Assembly (NCBI GenBank): GCA_031548005.1
Contig: JAVBRK010000044.1
Span: forward strand, 1 to 10,011
Reading direction: 5' to 3'
DNA length: 10,011 nucleotides
Source of the DNA: BNXB01 sp031548005
Lineage (GTDB): Bacteria; Bacteroidota; Bacteroidia; Bacteroidales; Azobacteroidaceae
Part shown: positions 5,631 to 10,011 of the stretch, in pieces
How positions within the stretch are numbered: position 1 is the stretch's first letter
How the letters are laid out: every line of letters begins with the position of its first letter
Translations under genes and position numbers: made by a program
The notes under the pieces: model-generated
Databases searched by the model: none
What the model was told of the DNA's origin: nothing
The model's input: only the letters and a program-made list of their open reading frames with translations

Positions 5631-6485
5631 ATGAAATCACTCGAAAATATAGACTTTAAAAATATTGTCTGGTCCGAATTATTGGACGGGTTCTTTCACG
5701 AAGCTTTCAGATTTGGGATTAGGGTCGTAATTTGTATTGTAGTCTACATGATCGGGAAGAAACTGATCAAGTATCTGAATTCTTTTTGCGGGAGATTGAT
5801 GGCTAAACGGGATGTAGACCCGTCTGTCAGGTCCTTTTTGAGAAGCCTGATTAATATTGCACTTACGGCGGCATTGATTGTGATGATAATCAATATATTG
5901 GGAGTCAATAACAGTTCGTTTGTTGCTTTGCTGGCTTCTGCCGGTGTTGCTATTGGTATGGCTTTGAGTGGTACGTTGCAGAATTTTGCAGGCGGGGTGA
6001 TGATTTTGCTTTTCAAACCGTACCGGGTGGGGGATTATATCGAGGCTCAAAACCAGTCCGGAACCGTTAAGGAAATCCAGATTTTTAGTACCGTACTTGC
6101 TACTCCGGACAACCGGACTATTTTTATTCCCAACGGAGGGTTGTCTACCGGGATTATCATGAATTACTCCAACCAGGTGAACCGGAGGGTGGAATTGATT
6201 ATCGGAATTGCTTATGGTCAGGATTTTGATAGAGCAAAACGACTTTTAAACAGGATATTGGAAGATGATAAAAGGATTCTTCAGGAACCGGAAACATTCA
6301 TTGCATTGCATAAATTGAACAACAGTTCGGTTGATATTGTAATCCGGGCGTGGACTTTAAAAGAAGAATACTGGAATGTATATTTCGGGCTGAACGAAAA
6401 AATATACAAGTCATTTGAGGAAGAAGGAATAGAAATCCCATTCCCTCAAATGACAATTCATACGAAAAATACAGGCATGGATTAG
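5631..6485 (+). CDS. mscS: Small-conductance mechanosensitive channel, MscS family
   Basis: The 284-residue protein has nearly the length of E. coli MscS (286) and the same plan. Three membrane helices lie at about 25-47, 68-90 and 96-127. The pore-lining third helix has the glycine/alanine packing pattern SAGVAIGMALSGTLQNFAGG and runs into FKPYRVGDYIE (128-138). The beta domain follows, with GTVKEIQIFSTVLATPDNR and the hallmark IPNGGLSTGIIMNYS, then the alpha/beta vestibule domain (IIGIAYGQDFDRAK, VIRAWTLKEEYWNVYFGLNEKI) and the end GIEIPFPQMTIH. Known role: a homoheptameric inner-membrane valve that opens on membrane tension to release solutes in osmotic downshock. It is the only complete plus-strand gene here, has its own promoter, and ends tail to tail with the DUF4252 gene with a 4-base overlap. 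Reading is unambiguous. Confidence 0.97.
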   Translation: MKSLENIDFKNIVWSELLDGFFHEAFRFGIRVVICIVVYMIGKKLIKYLNSFCGRLMAKRDVDPSVRSFLRSLINIALTAALIVMIINILGVNNSSFVALLASAGVAIGMALSGTLQNFAGGVMILLFKPYRVGDYIEAQNQSGTVKEIQIFSTVLATPDNRTIFIPNGGLSTGIIMNYSNQVNRRVELIIGIAYGQDFDRAKRLLNRILEDDKRILQEPETFIALHKLNNSSVDIVIRAWTLKEEYWNVYFGLNEKIYKSFEEEGIEIPFPQMTIHTKNTGMD

Positions 6486-6958
6486 TCTTTTTTATCTTTG
6501 TCTTTCTGTATGATTTTCTGAACATCTTCGGTCGTGAATAAGCCGGTGATCCGGATAATCACACATTCGTCGGATTGATCTACAAGCATAATCAGGTCCT
6601 TAAATTTGTCCTTGTCCTTTTGAGCATAGAAAGTTACATTTTGAGAACTTTCCTTGATTGTCATCAGATTTTCATAGGTCTTACTTTTGAATAGTTTTTG
6701 GGCTCCTGATTTCATCAGTTCCATCGCGTCTTTGTTTCCGGAGGTGTAAATTTCAATCTGGTCGAGTTTGTTTGCCAGGCTTTTGACGTCGGTTCCATTC
6801 ATTTTCATGTCCGGCACCATATCTAATAAAGCTTTGGAGACATAGACAGTGGTGACATTTTTATTGTTCGAAAGCTCGCTGAATAAATTATCCTGAGACC
6901 TGACTCCCCAGGCATTCAAGATCAATACAATAACGATAAATAAACTTTTAGTATTCAT
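6482..6958 (-). CDS. Secreted DUF4252 family protein
   Basis: The 158-residue protein begins with a hydrophobic signal sequence (about 1-21, cleavage likely after VRS before QDN). The mature part has the features of DUF4252 proteins of Bacteroidota: an early VTTVYVSKALLDMVPD segment, a DQIEIYTS strand, a helix AMELMKSGAQKLF, then YENLMTIKESSQNVTFYAQKDKD and CVIIRITGLFTTEDVQKII. The end is very lysine/aspartate-rich. The function is unknown; family members are small exported proteins often coded behind an ECF sigma/anti-sigma pair. That holds here: its ATG overlaps the stop of the putative anti-sigma gene (ATGA), so it is translationally coupled and probably part of the same envelope-stress regulon. 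Its stop codon lies within the last codons of convergent mscS. Confidence 0.8.
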   Translation of the reverse strand: MNTKSLFIVIVLILNAWGVRSQDNLFSELSNNKNVTTVYVSKALLDMVPDMKMNGTDVKSLANKLDQIEIYTSGNKDAMELMKSGAQKLFKSKTYENLMTIKESSQNVTFYAQKDKDKFKDLIMLVDQSDECVIIRITGLFTTEDVQKIIQKDKDKKD

Positions 6959-7515
6959 AACTTGACGGATTTTAATGATTTATTTAATATAGCATTTGTT
7001 TTTTCTATGTTGGCCGATGCGGATTCTAATTTGTCGATCCCTTCGTTGAATTTGGATGATAAGAGAAAGAGAGCTTTTTCGGCTTCTGCCTGAGCCATTC
7101 GGGGATCAGTATAGGTGTCTTTTCCGGTTGGGGTTGTTGCGCTTCCTGTATCATTGATGTAATACAGGTAAAAGCCGGATCCGGCCAAAAGTGCAATGGA
7201 AGCTGCTATGCCGATCCACGACCGGAATAATTTTTTTGTTGTGCCTGAAAGAATTGTTTGCCGGTTCGTTTTCTTTTGGGCTAATTGATCGATCATGCTT
7301 TCCAGCCGTGTTCCCAGGCCTGCCGGCATTTCGGTTGGTTCGGGTTGATACATTTGTAGAAACAGAAATTTTTCATCCGCCAGATCCTCTTCTACTCTTG
7401 TACTTTGGAAGTAATGGAGCAGTATTTTTTCCTGTTCTACAGTAGTTTCTCCTTCATAAAAAGCTTCTAATAAAGCTTTTATTTGTTTCATATCCGGTTT
7501 TTCGTGCGTGTTCAT
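6955..7515 (-). CDS. Single-pass membrane protein, probable anti-sigma factor
   Basis: The 186-residue protein has a soluble N-terminal half (about 1-98) with a short acidic helical region, KALLEAFYEGETTVEQEKILLHYF, of the kind found at the start of Bacteroidota anti-sigma-like proteins. A basic stretch (KKLFRSW) precedes one membrane helix at about residues 100-119 (IGIAASIALLAGSGFYLYYI). The C-terminal part outside the membrane is Thr/Gly-rich and then helical (QAEAEKALFLLSSKFNEGIDKLESASANIEK). No zinc-binding H-x3-C-x2-C (ZAS) motif is seen, so it is not the classic zinc type. The role is inferred mainly from position: its ATG overlaps the stop of the ECF sigma gene by four bases (ATGA), and an exported DUF4252 protein follows in the same way. 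The predicted action is holding the sigma factor at the inner membrane until a signal arrives. Confidence 0.7.
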   Translation of the reverse strand: MNTHEKPDMKQIKALLEAFYEGETTVEQEKILLHYFQSTRVEEDLADEKFLFLQMYQPEPTEMPAGLGTRLESMIDQLAQKKTNRQTILSGTTKKLFRSWIGIAASIALLAGSGFYLYYINDTGSATTPTGKDTYTDPRMAQAEAEKALFLLSSKFNEGIDKLESASANIEKTNAILNKSLKSVKL

Positions 7516-8015
7516 AGTTGTTCAATTTTTAAAAATTGTTCTTTGATTGCTTTTCTGATTCTTGAAAGCATAACTTTGATATTTCCTTTTTTTAGTCCTG
7601 TAAGTTGCTCTATTTCTTCATCGGAGTAGCCTTCCCAGTGCTTCAGATGGAATACTTGCCGTTGCTTGAAAGGCAGTTTTCCGATTAGGCTATATACCAG
7701 ATTCAGTTGGTCGCGTTCCTCAACCTGGGAAAGTGAATAAATACTTCCCGTAATTTCATTTTCATAATTAGAAGTGGTATTGTTTTTTTGTTTTCGCAAA
7801 AAATCCATACAGGTATTTTTGAGGACAATGATGGCAAAACCTTCCGGACTGGCAACTTCTACCAGCTCATGGCGCTTGTTCCATAACCTGACATACGTAT
7901 CCTGTACAAGGTCTTCAGCATCATCGGTATCCTGAACAATCCGGCAGGCAATCCGGTACAGCTTCGGATAATACGGAAGATAGTTTATTTTAAATGTATC
8001 GGCATCCATATTCAT
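7512..8015 (-). CDS. ECF-type RNA polymerase sigma factor
   Basis: Taken from ATG 8015 the protein has 167 residues, beginning MNMDADTF. Region 2 carries FKINYLPYYPKLYRIACRIV, then DAEDLVQDTYVRLW, the typical region 2.2-2.4 signature that binds core polymerase and the -10 element. Region 4 has LPFKQRQVFHLKHWEGYSDEEIEQLTGLKKGNIKVMLSRIRKAI, the helix-turn-helix that reads the -35 element. The frame stays open upstream to a TTG at 8108, but those 31 residues have no sigma-like content and a possible promoter box sits at that very place, so the ATG at 8015 (or 8009) is preferred. It is the first gene of a three-gene block with the putative anti-sigma and DUF4252 genes and may regulate its own promoter; its target genes are unknown. 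Confidence 0.93.
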   Translation of the reverse strand: MNMDADTFKINYLPYYPKLYRIACRIVQDTDDAEDLVQDTYVRLWNKRHELVEVASPEGFAIIVLKNTCMDFLRKQKNNTTSNYENEITGSIYSLSQVEERDQLNLVYSLIGKLPFKQRQVFHLKHWEGYSDEEIEQLTGLKKGNIKVMLSRIRKAIKEQFLKIEQL

Positions 8016-8105
8016 CTTTGATTGATATTCCTGTTTATAACAGATTAATTGTGCACCGATTAACCTGTTTTCGATATTAAGACGAAATTGGTTTTCAAAA
8101 GGTAA

Positions 8106-8113
8106 CAAAGAAA
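8106..8113 (-). promoter_or_regulatory. Possible promoter box of the sigma factor block
   Basis: The minus strand reads TTTCTTTG, one mismatch from TAnnTTTG, with TTTA about 20 bases upstream as a poor -33 box. It would give a leader of about 85 bases before the ATG at 8015. Weak; an ECF-type self-regulated promoter could equally lie in this 94-base stretch. Confidence 0.25.
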
Positions 8114-8146
8114 ATAAAAATACGGGTGTCGATTAAACCATTACTC

Positions 8147-8290
8147 TCATTCACTTTTACGGGAAAAATTTTCGGAGATGCGGTTGAGGGAAAACAGAGA
8201 AACATTAATCCTGGAAATATCTTTAAAATCCTTATTATTTCTGATTGTAAAGAATAAATCTCTGAACCGGATATCGCATAACAATGTCAT
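8147..8290 (-). CDS. Possible 47-residue ORF overlapping the leuB stop
   Basis: This frame begins at ATG 8290, which overlaps the leuB stop in an ATGA arrangement, and ends at TGA 8149-8147. The product would be 47 residues, basic and fairly hydrophobic, starting MTLLCDIRFRDLFFTIRN and ending NFSRKSE. No family is recognised and there is no clear signal peptide or membrane helix. The stop-start overlap is the only positive sign, and such overlaps arise by chance. The rest of the 271 bases between the leuB stop and the sigma factor start shows no RNA gene and no convincing terminator. Confidence 0.2.
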   Translation of the reverse strand: MTLLCDIRFRDLFFTIRNNKDFKDISRINVSLFSLNRISENFSRKSE

Positions 8291-9369
8291 GATCTGACTG
8301 CAGACGAGTCGATGTAGTCTGATACCCATTGTCCCACTTCAGTCGTTTTATAGGCTTTCCCTTTTTCGGCAATGTCTTCGGTAACTACTCCTGCAGCTAA
8401 GGAAGCGTCTACGGCATCCCGGATGACTTTTCCTTCATCGTACAAATTGAAGGCATATTCGAACATCAATGCTGCCGACAGGATGGTAGCCAATGGATTG
8501 GCGATGTTTTTTCCGGCGGCTTGCGGATAAGATCCATGAATCGGTTCGAATACCGAAGTGTGGATTCCGATCGAAGCAGAGGGTAGCATTCCCAGGGAGC
8601 CTGTAATGACCGAAGCTTCGTCTGTCAGGATATCTCCGAACATATTTTCAGTGACCATGACGTCGAATCGCTTGGGCCATTGAATGATCTGCATTGCAGC
8701 GTTGTCTACAAACATATATTCGGTTTCTACCTGTGGATATTCTTTTTCTATCCGTTGGGAAACTTGCCGCCATAGCCGGGAAGTACACAGAACATTGGCT
8801 TTATCGACAATCGTTACTTTTTTACGCCGTTGTTCGGCATATTTGTAGGCTAAACGTACAATCCGTTCAATTTCTTCTACGGTGTAAACACAAGTATCAT
8901 AAGCCGTTTGTCCATCTTCACTTTTTCCCTGGGGACGGCCGAAGTAAATCCCTCCGGTCAGCTCCCGGATGCACATGAAATCGGCTCCTTCTACCAGGTC
9001 GGGCCGCAGGGGAGACTTGTGGATCAGGGCGGGGAAAGTGCTTACCGGCCGGATATTCGCGTATAAACCGAGTTTCTTTCGCATCGCTAATAGCCCTTGC
9101 TCCGGACGCACTTTGGCCGTAGGATCGTTATCATATTTAGGAGATCCGATGGCTCCGAATAATACGGCATCCGACGACATGCAAAGTTCGTGTGTCGTAT
9201 CCGGATACGGATTTCCTGTTTCGTCGATTGCACAAGCTCCTACAAGTGCGTGTTTGTATGTTAGTTCATGACCGAATTTTTTACAAACGGTTTCAGTTAC
9301 TTTTAAAGCCTGCTCTATGATTTCCGGCCCGATACCATCACCGGGCAATACTGCAATGTTAAGTTTCAT
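8287..9369 (-). CDS. leuB: 3-isopropylmalate dehydrogenase
   Basis: The 360-residue protein is complete and of normal family length. It catalyses NAD-dependent oxidative decarboxylation of 3-isopropylmalate, the third step of leucine synthesis, in the cytoplasm. Motifs include PGDGIGPEI at 9-17, FGAIGSPKYD, the substrate-binding LGLYANIRPV with its arginine, IRELTGGIYFGRPQG, the VDKANVL segment with the catalytic lysine, the metal-binding NMFGDILTDEAS aspartates, GSLGMLPSASIG, and the NAD-binding FEPIHGSYPQAAGKNIANPLATILSAALM. The E-P-I-H-G-S adenine-loop pattern indicates the NAD-type leucine enzyme rather than isocitrate dehydrogenase. Its ATG is 17 bases after the mgsA stop, so the two are probably co-transcribed. 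None of leuA, leuC or leuD, its usual neighbours, is in the window. Confidence 0.97.
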   Translation of the reverse strand: MKLNIAVLPGDGIGPEIIEQALKVTETVCKKFGHELTYKHALVGACAIDETGNPYPDTTHELCMSSDAVLFGAIGSPKYDNDPTAKVRPEQGLLAMRKKLGLYANIRPVSTFPALIHKSPLRPDLVEGADFMCIRELTGGIYFGRPQGKSEDGQTAYDTCVYTVEEIERIVRLAYKYAEQRRKKVTIVDKANVLCTSRLWRQVSQRIEKEYPQVETEYMFVDNAAMQIIQWPKRFDVMVTENMFGDILTDEASVITGSLGMLPSASIGIHTSVFEPIHGSYPQAAGKNIANPLATILSAALMFEYAFNLYDEGKVIRDAVDASLAAGVVTEDIAEKGKAYKTTEVGQWVSDYIDSSAVRS

Positions 9370-9386
9370 TTATTTTTATTTCTAAG

Positions 9387-9833
9387 TTATTCCCTGTTGA
9401 ATTTGACATATTTGGGAGTGGAAGGTGCATAGTCGTCGTTATCCCATAAGGCGCTGGTAATCATTAGGTCTGCGCTGTAACGGTTGCACGCGATAGGCAC
9501 GTTATGTATCCGGCACTGCCGGAGTAACATTTGAATATCTGCTTCGTGAGGCTGTGGATTGAGGTCGTCTATCAGGAAAATTGCCAGATTAACCTGGTGC
9601 CGTACCACCAGAGCTGCAATTTCTGCATCGCCGCCCAGCGGTCCGGAGTTCATACAGATGATTTCCGCTGTCACTCCTTTTTCTTCAAAAGCTTTACGGA
9701 TCAGTCCACCCGTTGTTCCGGTGCATATTAACGTATGATTTGACAAAGTATCCGCATTGAATACCGCCCATTCTACCATGTCCGCTTTTCGTTGGTCATG
9801 GGCTACAAGTGCAATTGTAAGTTTTTTATTCAT
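9387..9833 (-). CDS. mgsA: Methylglyoxal synthase
   Basis: The 148-residue protein is slightly shorter than E. coli MgsA (152). It converts dihydroxyacetone phosphate to methylglyoxal and phosphate, a bypass that frees phosphate when sugar phosphates build up. Visible signatures are ALVAHDQRK (8-16; H12, D13 and K16 match the E. coli H19, D20 and K23 positions), CTGTTG (37-42, phosphate loop), SGPLGGD with D69, the equivalent of the catalytic Asp71, FLIDDLN with D89, and the family signature PHEAD with H96 and D99 (E. coli His98 and Asp101). All expected active-site residues are present. The N-terminus lacks the seven-residue extension of the E. coli enzyme. The ATG at 9833 follows 76 bases without a clear promoter box, and leuB follows 17 bases downstream. 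Confidence 0.97.
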   Translation of the reverse strand: MNKKLTIALVAHDQRKADMVEWAVFNADTLSNHTLICTGTTGGLIRKAFEEKGVTAEIICMNSGPLGGDAEIAALVVRHQVNLAIFLIDDLNPQPHEADIQMLLRQCRIHNVPIACNRYSADLMITSALWDNDDYAPSTPKYVKFNRE

Positions 9834-9909
9834 CTTGTTGACATTGGGTTTTATAAATAAATCATCTGATTCAATGGTTCGTTATAAAATTATATAGTGT
9901 TCAAGATAT

Positions 9910-10011
9910 TCATGCTGCCCTGTAGGTGGCTATATCAATTAGTTCTTTGACAAGCTTAGCATTTATCTTTCTGTTCGGTTTAAACCCAGACAGCTCAAAA
10001 AATCTTTTGAG
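9910..10011 (-). CDS. C-terminal end of an unrecognised protein (partial)
   Basis: The frame enters from the right edge and runs 33 codons to a TGA at 9912-9910. It is rich in lysine and hydrophobic residues, with FFELSGFKPNRKINAKLV, then KELIDIATYRAA at the end, consistent with two amphipathic helices. The composition looks like real coding sequence, and no stop interrupts it. I do not recognise the family. It lies 76 bases upstream of mgsA on the same strand, so it may belong to the same transcription unit; that gap is AT-rich and shows no clear terminator or promoter. Confidence 0.55.
   Translation of the reverse strand, partial: LKRFFELSGFKPNRKINAKLVKELIDIATYRAA

Noticed and set aside
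8016..8108. N-terminal extension of the sigma factor to a TTG start at 8108
   Set aside because: The 31 extra residues have no sigma-like content, the start is TTG, and a possible promoter box overlaps it; ATG 8015 gives a standard ECF length.
9994..10011. Inverted repeat CTCAAAA/TTTTGAG at the right edge
   Set aside because: Lies within the partial coding frame (LKRFFEL), is low complexity and cut by the window edge; not convincing as a terminator or IS end.

Overview
The window looks like a chromosomal segment from a gut-type Bacteroidota, probably order Bacteroidales. The main reasons are: several TATCTTTG boxes of the Bacteroidota housekeeping promoter type (TAnnTTTG) a short distance upstream of genes, A-rich rather than Shine-Dalgarno-type start regions, a 46-bp CRISPR repeat of the type II-C form known from Bacteroides, and lineage-typical families (DUF4269, DUF4252, a TPR/PD40-type periplasmic protein). 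No tRNA or rRNA gene was found. Genus cannot be fixed from the sequence alone.

Left edge (1-361). A short CRISPR array of three identical 46-bp repeats and two 30-bp spacers is squeezed between two genes. On its left, position 163 looks like the terminus of an insertion sequence (GTAA end on the minus strand, a promoter, then the first 23 codons of a small IS66-accessory-like protein running off the window). On its right, the last repeat supplies the final codons and the stop of a sanA-like gene. No cas gene or recognisable leader is present in the window.

355-1031. The sanA/ElyC/YdcF-like (DUF218) membrane protein gene is split by a one-base frame change at a five-base homopolymer, so it is a pseudogene, a slippage-controlled gene or a sequencing error.

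1114-5453 (minus strand). A compact five-gene block has gaps of only 3-13 bases: a secreted TPR/PD40-like protein, NfeD-like protein, flotillin-like FloA, a uridine-phosphorylase-like nucleoside phosphorylase and a DUF4269 nucleotidyltransferase-fold protein. FloA with NfeD is the well known membrane-microdomain pair. The others are probably co-transcribed with them from a promoter at about 5480.

5454-6485. A 177-base divergent intergenic region carries back-to-back TATCTTTG promoters with a small hairpin between them. An MscS-type mechanosensitive channel runs to the right.

6482-8015 (minus strand). An ECF sigma factor, a single-pass membrane protein that is probably its anti-sigma factor, and a secreted DUF4252 protein follow one another with two ATGA stop-start overlaps. 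The last of these meets mscS tail to tail with overlapping stop codons.

8147-10011 (minus strand). Methylglyoxal synthase (mgsA) and 3-isopropylmalate dehydrogenase (leuB) are only 17 bases apart, an unusual pairing. A possible 47-codon ORF overlaps the leuB stop. The right edge holds the C-terminal 33 codons of an unrecognised protein.

I found no clearly new multi-gene system. The most interesting place is the CRISPR/IS/sanA junction at the left edge.
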